Part shown: positions 7,947 through 12,688 of the stretch, in pieces | Layout: the number at the start of each line of letters is the position of its first letter | Position numbering within the stretch: the stretch's first letter is position 1 | Origin: QHWK01 sp035315685 | GTDB taxonomy: Bacteria > Acidobacteriota > Vicinamibacteria > Vicinamibacterales > CAVVIG01 | DNA: 12,688 nucleotides | Assembly (NCBI GenBank): GCA_035315685.1 | Contig: DATFXR010000142.1 | Location: 1-12,688, forward strand | Reading direction: 5' to 3' | Position numbers and translations under genes: made by a program | The notes under the pieces: generated by a model | Told to the model about the DNA's origin: nothing | The model's database searches: none | What the model saw: the letters and a program-made list of their open reading frames with translations, nothing else

Positions 7947-9194
7947 ATGCAGTCTCGACGCGTCTTCCTGAAGCACGGCGCATTCGCGTGCGTGAGCCTC
8001 GGCTTTGCGCCGTCGTTTCTGGCGCGCACCGTGTTGGCGGCGGGCGAGATACGCCGCGCGCGACAGCTGATCGCGATCTTTCAGCGCGGCGCCGTCGACG
8101 GACTCAGTGTCGTCGTACCGTTCGGCGAGCGTGAGTACTATCGCGCACGCCCGCGCATTGCAGTGCCGTCGCCTGGCGACGGCGACGAGGCAGCCGTCGA
8201 TCTCGACGGCTTCTTCGGGCTCAACCCGCGGCTCGCGCCGCTGAAGCGCTGGTGGGACGCCCAGCAGCTCGCCATCGTGCACGCCTGCGGATCGCCCGAC
8301 AGTACGCGTTCCCATTTCGACGCACAGGACTACATGGAGACGGCGACACCGGGACTGAAAGGTACCGCCGACGGGTGGCTGAACCGCTATCTGCAGGTGC
8401 GGCGCGACGAACACGCAACGGCGTTCCGGGCGGTCGCCCTGGCGTCCCAGGTGCCGCGGATGCTGCAAGGGCCGGCGCCGGCGCTGGCCGTGAGCCAGCT
8501 CGGACAGTTCGACATTCACGCCGGCCGCGCGAGCGCGGAGGCGAGCACCTCGTTCGAGTCGGCGTATGCCGCGGCGCGCGATCAGGTGTTGAACGGGACG
8601 GCACGTGAGGCGTTCGACGCGATGCGGATGCTGAAGGCCTCGGACCCCGCGAAATACCAGCCGGCAGGCGGCGCCGACTATCCACGCAGTCCGTTCGGCC
8701 AGGCGCTGCGGCAGATCGCGCAGCTCGTCAAGGCTGACGTCGGGCTCGAGGTCGCATTCGCCGACATCGGCGGTTGGGACACCCACGTCAATCAGGGGAC
8801 GACCCGCGGTCAGCTTGCGAACCGCCTCGACGACCTGGCCCGCGGGATCGCGGCGCTCGCAACCGACCTGGGCGATCGCATCAACGACACGGTCATCCTG
8901 ACCATGTCGGAGTTTGGCCGGGCGGTCAGCGAAAACGGCGGCGGCGGCACCGACCACGGGCACGGCAACGCGATGATGATCCTCGGCGGCGGCGTGCGCG
9001 GCGGTCGTGTGTATGGGCGCTGGCCGGGATTGGCGGTCGAGCACCGCTACGAAGGACGCGACCTCGCGGTGACGACCGATTTTCGAGACGTCTTCGGCGA
9101 GATCGTCACGCGGCACCTCGGCGTCGCGAACGCGGCGCCGATCTTCCCGAACTACCCGATCAGCGCGGCGAGGTTCCCCGGACTCTTCGCGTAG
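7947..9194 (+). CDS. DUF1501 family protein with Tat signal
   Basis: 415 residues from the ATG at 7947. A longer frame from 7830 would overlap DUF1800 and bury the signal, so I reject it. SRRVFLK (3-9) is a good twin-arginine motif, followed by a hydrophobic stretch to about 32, so the protein is predicted to be exported folded. DUF1501 belongs to the alkaline-phosphatase/sulfatase-like fold. Conserved family segments are visible: FQRGAVDGLSVVVP (45-58), FADIGGWDTHVNQG (271-284), LTMSEFGRAVSENG (318-331), GTDHGHGNAMMILGGGV (334-350). The Asp/His residues in WDTH and TDHGHG are candidate metal ligands by fold analogy. Its start is coupled to the DUF1800 stop (GAGG overlaps that stop). No activity is proven for the family. 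Confidence 0.88.
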   Translation: MQSRRVFLKHGAFACVSLGFAPSFLARTVLAAGEIRRARQLIAIFQRGAVDGLSVVVPFGEREYYRARPRIAVPSPGDGDEAAVDLDGFFGLNPRLAPLKRWWDAQQLAIVHACGSPDSTRSHFDAQDYMETATPGLKGTADGWLNRYLQVRRDEHATAFRAVALASQVPRMLQGPAPALAVSQLGQFDIHAGRASAEASTSFESAYAAARDQVLNGTAREAFDAMRMLKASDPAKYQPAGGADYPRSPFGQALRQIAQLVKADVGLEVAFADIGGWDTHVNQGTTRGQLANRLDDLARGIAALATDLGDRINDTVILTMSEFGRAVSENGGGGTDHGHGNAMMILGGGVRGGRVYGRWPGLAVEHRYEGRDLAVTTDFRDVFGEIVTRHLGVANAAPIFPNYPISAARFPGLFA

Positions 9195-9221
9195 AGGTTC
9201 ACTGCCAGCCGGATTCGCAGC

Positions 9222-9267
9222 GGGAAAGCAACCGCAGAGAACGCAGAGTGCTCCGCGGTTGCTTCCC
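9222..9267 (+). terminator. Long stem-loop after the DUF1501 gene
   Basis: GGGAAAGCAACCGC (9222-9235) pairs with GCGGTTGCTTCCC (9255-9267), with a single bulged A and a 19-base loop. It begins 27 bases after the DUF1501 stop and no T-tract follows. The loop side carries a direct repeat CGCAGAG (9233-9239 and 9242-9248). CGCAGAGAACGCAGAG is a string I recall as a widely dispersed intergenic motif in bacteria, so this may be a repeat element rather than a classical terminator. Confidence 0.45.
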
Positions 9268-9323
9268 ATTCCACGAGCCCGGCTCCGGACCTCGCTCGAG
9301 CGACGCGCACCGCCCGCGACAGG

Positions 9324-9329
9324 TACAAT
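9324..9329 (+). promoter_or_regulatory. Likely -10 box (TACAAT), leaderless-type spacing
   Basis: TACAAT ends exactly 6 bases before the GTG at 9336, which would place the transcription start at or next to the start codon. No Shine-Dalgarno and no clear -35 are visible. The fit to a leaderless -10 arrangement is good. Confidence 0.45.
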
Positions 9330-9335
9330 CGCGCT

Positions 9336-10457
9336 GTGCATCTCTCCGATCTGCCAACACCTCAAGTCCTGATCGATCACCATCGCGCGCGGCGGAACAT
9401 CGATCGCGTGCAACAGCTCGCGGCGGTGGCCGGGATGCGGCTGCGGCCGCACGCGAAAACCCACAAGTCGCCGCTCGTCGCGCGGTGGCAGATCGAGCGC
9501 GGCGCGGTCGGTCTGTGCTGCGCGAAGCTCGGCGAAGCAGAAGTGTTCGTCGCTGCAGGCATCACCGACATCCGCCTGCCGTACCCCGTCAACCCAGTGA
9601 ACGCTGCGCGGCTGATCGCGCTCATGGACAAGGCGTCGATCTCGATCATCGTCGATCATCTGGCGGTCGCCCGCGGGTGGTCCGATGCGATGCGGCGCGC
9701 CGGGCGCGTGCTCGACGTGCTGATCAAGGTGGACGTCGGGTTTCACCGCTGCGGCATCGATCCGGACGCCGGGGGACTCGGCTTCATCCAGTCGATCGCG
9801 TCGCTGCCCGGCCTGCGGCTGCGCGGGCTGCTCAGCCACGCCGGCCATGCCTACCACGCCTCGTCCGAGGCGGCGCTGTGCGCAGTGGCGCAGCAGGAAG
9901 CAGAAACGCTCACGCGGCTGCGGGACGAGGCGGCACGATCGGGAATTCCGCTCGAAGAGGTGTCGGTGGGAACGACGCCCGCGCTGCGGTTCAGCGTGCA
10001 GCAGCGCGGCATCACCGAGCAGCGGCCCGGCAACTACGTCTACTTCGATCGCACGCAGGTGTCCCTCGGCGCCGCCACCCTGGACGACTGCGCGCTGACG
10101 GTGCTCGCGACCGTCGTCTCGAAGCATGCCGGGCGCATCATCCTCGACTGTGGCAGCAAGACGCTCACCAACGATCTGGCGCGCGGCATCACGCCGGCTG
10201 ACGGCTACGGCGTGGTGCTCGACGGCGACGGCGCGTCGCCGCGCCGCATCGACGAAACGCTGGCTGTCGAGCGACTGTCCGAGGAGCACGCAACCGTGCG
10301 GGTGATCGGGGACACGCGCCTCGAGCCCGGCGATCGCGTCCACGTCGTGCCGAACCACTCCTGCACGGTCTCGAATCTCGTCGACGCGGTCAGGCTGGTC
10401 GACGGCGATCGGGTGATCGACACGCTGCCAGTCGCCGCTCGGGGTAGAATCCAGTAG
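9336..10457 (+). CDS. PLP-dependent D-threonine aldolase / D-serine dehydratase-like enzyme
   Basis: 373 residues with a GTG start. The N-terminal alanine-racemase-like barrel starts at once (LSDLPTPQVLIDHHRARRNI). RPHAKTHKSP (37-46) carries the presumed PLP Schiff-base Lys41. VLIKVDVGFHRCGI (128-141), GLLSHAGHAYH (164-174) and VSVGTTPALRFS (209-220) are further barrel segments. The C-terminal beta domain ends in VVPNHSCTVSNL (337-348), where His341 and Cys343 match the divalent-metal site of the family. Members either cleave D-threonine and other D-3-hydroxy amino acids to glycine plus an aldehyde, or dehydrate D-serine to pyruvate; sequence alone does not decide which. There is no N- or C-terminal extension resembling an encapsulation peptide. 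The BMC-H gene starts 3 bp after the stop, which ties the two together. Confidence 0.85.
   Translation: MHLSDLPTPQVLIDHHRARRNIDRVQQLAAVAGMRLRPHAKTHKSPLVARWQIERGAVGLCCAKLGEAEVFVAAGITDIRLPYPVNPVNAARLIALMDKASISIIVDHLAVARGWSDAMRRAGRVLDVLIKVDVGFHRCGIDPDAGGLGFIQSIASLPGLRLRGLLSHAGHAYHASSEAALCAVAQQEAETLTRLRDEAARSGIPLEEVSVGTTPALRFSVQQRGITEQRPGNYVYFDRTQVSLGAATLDDCALTVLATVVSKHAGRIILDCGSKTLTNDLARGITPADGYGVVLDGDGASPRRIDETLAVERLSEEHATVRVIGDTRLEPGDRVHVVPNHSCTVSNLVDAVRLVDGDRVIDTLPVAARGRIQ
10445..10450 (+). promoter_or_regulatory. Possible internal -10 box (TAGAAT) for the BMC-H gene
   Basis: TAGAAT lies in the last codons of the aldolase-like gene and ends 10 bases before the BMC-H ATG at 10461. There is no Shine-Dalgarno in the gap. 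It could give the shell gene its own short-leader transcript besides read-through from upstream. Confidence 0.3.
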
Positions 10458-10460
10458 CAC

Positions 10461-10766
10461 ATGGCGGACAAAAACGGGAAAGAGCGGCGCGAAGTCGGCG
10501 ACGCGCTCGGCATGATCGAGACGCGCGGCCTCGTCGGCATGATCGAGGCGGCCGACGCCATGGTCAAGACGGCCAATGTCGTCTTCGTCGGCTGGCAGAA
10601 AGTGGACGCCGGGCTGGTCACCGCGATCGTCCGCGGCGACGTCGGCTCGGTGAAGGCGGCGACCGACGCCGGCGCCGCGGCGGCGCGGCGCGTCGGCGAG
10701 CTGGTCGGCGTTCACGTCATCCCGCGCCCAGCCGACGACCTCGAGAAGATTTTCCCGATTCGCTGA
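10461..10766 (+). CDS. Bacterial microcompartment shell protein, BMC-H type
   Basis: 101 residues, a single BMC (Pfam00936-type) domain close to PduA/PduJ/EutM: ALGMIETRGLVGMIEAADAM (15-34), VKTAN, VRGDVGSVKAATDAGAAAA (57-75), VGVHVIPRP (82-90), LEKIFP. Such proteins form hexamers that tile the facets of a protein shell. Lys36 (in DAMVKTAN) matches the hexamer-edge lysine, and Arg89 (HVIPRP) is also conserved. A charged N-terminal extension of about 14 residues (MADKNGKERREVGD) precedes the domain. The pore loop reads KVDAGL (47-52), where PduA has KIGSGL, so the pore lining differs. It lies 3 bp after the PLP enzyme gene. No pentamer (BMC-P) or trimer (BMC-T) gene is in the window, so this is a solitary or satellite shell gene as far as can be seen. 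Confidence 0.93.
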   Translation: MADKNGKERREVGDALGMIETRGLVGMIEAADAMVKTANVVFVGWQKVDAGLVTAIVRGDVGSVKAATDAGAAAARRVGELVGVHVIPRPADDLEKIFPIR

Positions 10767-10767
10767 T

Positions 10768-11238
10768 TCAGTCGGTGCGGCGCTTGCGCTTCCGCTTCGG
10801 GCGGATCGACGCGCCGAGATCCCGCAGCAGAGCTTCGTCGCCCACCACGAGCAGCGGTTGCGCCGGCGTCTTCAGCAGGTTGAAGAACGCGCCGCTCGCG
10901 GTGCGCGCGTAGATCTCGCGGCCGTCGGTCAGCAGCTGCACGGTTCCACCGCCGCCGGTCGCCTCGAACAGCCGATGGCCGAAGTGCTCCTTCAGGATCC
11001 GCAGCAGCTCGTGCAGCTGATGGACCGAGAATCCGCGTCGGCGCAGCTCGGCGAGCACCAGGAGCTCGAACAGCTCGATTGGCGTGTAGCGGCGCTCGGT
11101 ATAGCCGCCGGCTTCGGTCCGATGCGACGGCACGGCCGGCGACAGCAGGCCTCCGGCGTCCCACACCTGCAGCTGGCGCGCCGTCAGCCCGGTCAGCGCC
11201 GCCACTTCACGCGAGCTATAAGTTTTTTTGAGTCGCAT
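10768..11238 (-). CDS. MerR-type transcriptional regulator
   Basis: 156 residues. Residues about 6-26 (TYSSREVAALTGLTARQLQV) are the MerR helix-turn-helix, followed by WDAGGLL and the wing ending YTERRYTPIELFEL (45-58). The middle helices (LAELRRRGFSVHQLHELLRI) should form the dimer coil. The C-terminal part (about 95-145) is a small beta-rich region (TVQLLTDGREIYARTASG, QPLLVVGDEAL) that lacks the metal-binding cysteines of classical MerR sensors; the ligand is unknown. The protein ends in a basic tail (PKRKRKRR). The ATG lies inside the 3' end of the dehydratase gene (23-bp overlap), suggesting coupled translation. The stop is 1 bp from the stop of the convergent BMC-H gene, which makes that gene a plausible but unproven target. 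Confidence 0.82.
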   Translation of the reverse strand: MRLKKTYSSREVAALTGLTARQLQVWDAGGLLSPAVPSHRTEAGGYTERRYTPIELFELLVLAELRRRGFSVHQLHELLRILKEHFGHRLFEATGGGGTVQLLTDGREIYARTASGAFFNLLKTPAQPLLVVGDEALLRDLGASIRPKRKRKRRTD

Positions 11239-11500
11239 CCGCCATCGCGGCGCCGCCGAAATCCTTCTCGGTCAGTCCGCCTTCGTCGTGCGTCGAGTAG
11301 GTGAGCGTGACGCGCTTGTAGTTGATCAGGATGTCCGGGTGGTGATCGGCCTTCTCGGCTTCCGGCGCGAGACGGTTCACGAAGGCGATCGCTTCGAGAA
11401 AATCATTGAAGCTGTACTGCTTGCGGATGGCGTCTCCTTCGAGCGTCCAGCCGTTCAACGATTTCATCCGCCGTTCCGCATCCTCTCGGGTCAGTTTCAT
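11216..11500 (-). CDS. phhB: Pterin-4a-carbinolamine dehydratase (PCD/DCoH family)
   Basis: 94 residues, the normal length for the family. The signature is complete: EKADHHPDILINYKRVTLTY (49-68), with His53, His54 and Pro55, then THDEGGLTEKDF (70-81) with His71; the three His match the catalytic set of DCoH/PhhB. The enzyme dehydrates 4a-hydroxytetrahydropterin during recycling of the pterin cofactor of aromatic amino acid hydroxylases. No hydroxylase gene is in the window, so the partner, or a different pterin role, is open. An AGGTG ribosome site precedes the ATG. The C-terminal end (MADATQKNL) is coded by the segment that also holds the MerR start and a run of seven A. Confidence 0.9.
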   Translation of the reverse strand: MKLTREDAERRMKSLNGWTLEGDAIRKQYSFNDFLEAIAFVNRLAPEAEKADHHPDILINYKRVTLTYSTHDEGGLTEKDFGGAAMADATQKNL

Positions 11501-11502
11501 TT

Positions 11503-11508
11503 CACCTC
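11503..11508 (-). promoter_or_regulatory. Shine-Dalgarno GAGGTG for the dehydratase gene
   Basis: Read on the minus strand, GAGGTG lies 2 bases before the ATG at 11500, with the AGG core at usable spacing. It is among the clearest ribosome sites in this window and supports the start. Confidence 0.5.
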
Positions 11509-11551
11509 GCTGGTCCCCTGCGTCCTTGTCGCGGCGCCGCCCGCTCGCGAA

Positions 11552-11932
11552 TCACCCCGGTCTTCGAGCTCTCACCTCATCCAGGCGAAGACGCGCGGCT
11601 TCCACCGCGTCGAGAGACTCCTTCTGCATCTCGAACGCGCTCGGCCCCTCGGTCGGGCTCGCAAACGCGCTGCCGGCGATCGTCCGATGATACGCGCGCT
11701 CCGCGCGCTGGAGATCCTCGAGCGCGTCGGCGTGTTCCGCCTGCCACTCCAGCCAGCGTGTAAGGCGCGACAACGCTTCCGCGTCAGTGTCCGCGGCGCA
11801 CTCGATGCCGAACGGATCGCCCGTGTCCTCGCGCTCGGCATGCGCGGTCCAGCGTCCCTCGCGCTGCGTGCAGATGAGTCGATAGCGACGAGCGCCGAGC
11901 GCGAGGTGCCTGCTGTCACGCGGCAGATCCAT
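11552..11932 (-). CDS. Small uncharacterised protein
   Basis: 126 residues from the ATG at 11932; a TTG two codons upstream is possible. I do not recognise a named domain. The N-terminal half (LGARRYRLICTQREGRWTAH, then DPFGIECAADTDAEALSRL) looks like a small antiparallel beta-sheet followed by a helix, loosely like HicB-type or other small beta-alpha folds. The C-terminal half is helical and charged (WLEWQAEHADALEDLQRAER and EMQKESLDAVEAARLRLDEV) and could form a coiled-coil hairpin. There is no signal peptide or membrane segment. It precedes the dehydratase gene by 51 bp on the same strand, so the two and the MerR gene may be cotranscribed. Codon use resembles the neighbours, which supports a real gene, but the function is unknown. 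Confidence 0.62.
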   Translation of the reverse strand: MDLPRDSRHLALGARRYRLICTQREGRWTAHAEREDTGDPFGIECAADTDAEALSRLTRWLEWQAEHADALEDLQRAERAYHRTIAGSAFASPTEGPSAFEMQKESLDAVEAARLRLDEVRARRPG

Positions 11933-11997
11933 CAGCAACCGCCGAGACCGCGAAGGCCGGAGGGCAATCTTTTCTCCCCGTCACGCTGCATTCGGAT

Positions 11998-12057
11998 CAC
12001 GGTCCGGCTGAAGCCGGACACGACGGGTGCCACGGTCCGGCTGAAGCCGGACACGAC
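11998..12057 (-). repeat. Tandem direct pair of the palindromic repeat
   Basis: Two identical 27-bp units lie at 11998-12024 and 12031-12057, a 33-bp period with a 6-bp spacer. Each has the perfect 8-bp-stem core GTCCGGCTGAAGCCGGAC (12002-12019 and 12035-12052), the same core as in the 3873-3973 cluster. The tail here is ACACGAC instead of ACACTAC. The pair begins 24 bases past the stop of the thiO-like gene. Because the core is palindromic, strand is only nominal. Confidence 0.85.
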
Positions 12058-12081
12058 CGCCATCCCGGGGCCCCCAGCGTT

Positions 12082-12688
12082 TCACAGATCACCGAACCGG
12101 GCCGGGCTCACCGCGGCGAGCATCGGATCGACTCGACCGTCGAGCATCGCGTCGGCGACCAGCGCCGCCGTGAGCGGGGCGAGCAGCACGCCGTTGCGGT
12201 AGTGACCTGTCGCGTACATCACGTTCGGCGCGATCTGCGAAGCGCCGATCACCGGCAGATCGTCGGCCGTCGCTGGCCGCAGTCCGACGCGCGCGCCCTT
12301 GAACCCGGCGCTCCACGCGTGCGGGACCAGCTCGCTCGCCGCGTCGAGCAGATCGCGCACCCCAGCGACCGTCGCCCGCTCGTCGAATCCCGCCTCTTCG
12401 ACCGTCGCACCCACGAGCAGCGTGCCATCATCCCACGGTACGAGGTAGCAGCGGCTGCTCCACGTCACCCGCCGCAGCGGTGTCCCTGTCCAGCCGAGCG
12501 TCAGCAACTGGCCTCGCACCGGTCGGACCGGCACACGTCCGCTGACCCCCTCGATGTCGATCTCGCCGGACCAGCTGCCGGCGGCGATCACCACGGCATT
12601 TCCCGTCAGCGATCCGCGATCGGTGTCGACGACGACATCGCCGCCGATGCGCGAGATCCGGCGGACGCGGCTCGGCTCGATGAGCTGC
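12082..12688 (-). CDS. thiO: ThiO-like glycine / D-amino-acid oxidase, C-terminal part (5' end outside window)
   Basis: About 202 residues; the frame is open to the window edge, so the N-terminal FAD-binding Rossmann motif lies outside. The GTG at 12594 is internal. Visible DAO-family features are VVIAAGSWSG (second FAD-contacting strand), RPVRGQLLTLG, YLVPWDDGTLLVGATVEEAG with the ERATVAGVRDLLDAA helix, VGLRPATADDLPVIG and the closing FAD motif ATGHYRNGVLLAPLTAAL, which is the typical ThiO end. ThiO oxidises glycine to the imine used to build the thiazole of thiamin. Related oxidases act on sarcosine or D-amino acids, and no thi genes are visible, so substrate assignment is moderate. Two palindromic repeats follow the stop codon. 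Confidence 0.82.
   Translation of the reverse strand, partial: QLIEPSRVRRISRIGGDVVVDTDRGSLTGNAVVIAAGSWSGEIDIEGVSGRVPVRPVRGQLLTLGWTGTPLRRVTWSSRCYLVPWDDGTLLVGATVEEAGFDERATVAGVRDLLDAASELVPHAWSAGFKGARVGLRPATADDLPVIGASQIAPNVMYATGHYRNGVLLAPLTAALVADAMLDGRVDPMLAAVSPARFGDL

Noticed and set aside
6322..7983. A 553-codon minus-strand open frame opposite the DUF1800 gene
   Set aside because: Low-complexity Arg-rich translation, and the DUF1800 motifs on the other strand are intact throughout.
7893..10715. A 940-codon open frame on the minus strand opposite DUF1501, the PLP enzyme and BMC-H
   Set aside because: Its translation is Arg/His/Asp-rich with no domain, while the plus strand has three well-recognised families across the same bases. 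It is a by-product of high-GC codon use.
11998..12057. CRISPR-like array at the two tandem 27-bp repeats
   Set aside because: There are only two units with a 6-bp spacer, and the same palindrome is dispersed elsewhere in the window in inverted orientation, so it is not a CRISPR.
11228..12202. A 324-codon plus-strand open frame running through the palindromic repeats
   Set aside because: It overlaps the dehydratase and the small protein in antisense, and its C-terminal part is translated repeat (VRLKPDTT twice), a typical spurious ORF.
10461..12688. A complete microcompartment pathway linking the PLP enzyme, BMC-H and ThiO through glycine
   Set aside because: Glycine would be a product of a threonine aldolase and a substrate of ThiO, but thiO is on the other strand beyond three unrelated genes and a repeat. 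Proximity alone does not support a pathway.

Overview
The window is GC-rich, densely coded chromosomal DNA. Its gene content suggests an Acidobacteriota genome of the Vicinamibacteria type: an M14 peptidase with a long C-terminal extension, a secreted carboxypeptidase-regulatory-like repeat protein, a DUF1800/DUF1501 pair, and dispersed GTCCGGCTGAAGCCGGAC palindromes. The palindromes translate to RLKPDTT or SGFSRT, peptides I recall from spurious ORFs in that group. This placement is inferred from memory of gene families; there is no rRNA or other phylogenetic marker here.

Layout. (1) 1-3860, plus strand: the 3' part of a secreted M14-family zinc carboxypeptidase-like protein, then a secreted protein of repeated beta-sandwich (CarboxypepD_reg-like) domains. 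(2) 3861-3972: a 112-bp convergent intergenic region with two good copies and one decayed copy of the palindrome. (3) 3973-6409, minus strand: a GNAT acetyltransferase followed by an MltF-type lytic transglycosylase (solute-binding domain plus SLT domain). (4) 6475-9194, plus strand: a tightly coupled DUF1800 (Sec signal) and DUF1501 (Tat signal) export pair. (5) 9336-10766, plus strand: a PLP-dependent D-threonine aldolase/D-serine dehydratase-like enzyme and, 3 bp later, a bacterial microcompartment hexameric shell protein (BMC-H). (6) 10768-11932, minus strand: a small uncharacterised protein, a pterin-4a-carbinolamine dehydratase and an overlapping MerR-type regulator. (7) 11933-12081: intergenic DNA with a tandem pair of the same palindrome. 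(8) 12082-12688, minus strand: the C-terminal part of a ThiO-like glycine/D-amino-acid oxidase, running off the window.

The most interesting point is the coupling of a single BMC-H shell gene to a D-threonine-aldolase-like enzyme. Aldehyde-producing reactions are what catabolic microcompartments usually enclose, but no other shell or signature enzyme gene is in the window, so function is inference. The second is the palindromic repeat family, whose copies sit just after the stop codons of three genes. No stretch above 300 bases lacks a gene. I see no tRNA, rRNA, CRISPR array, insertion sequence or prophage gene.
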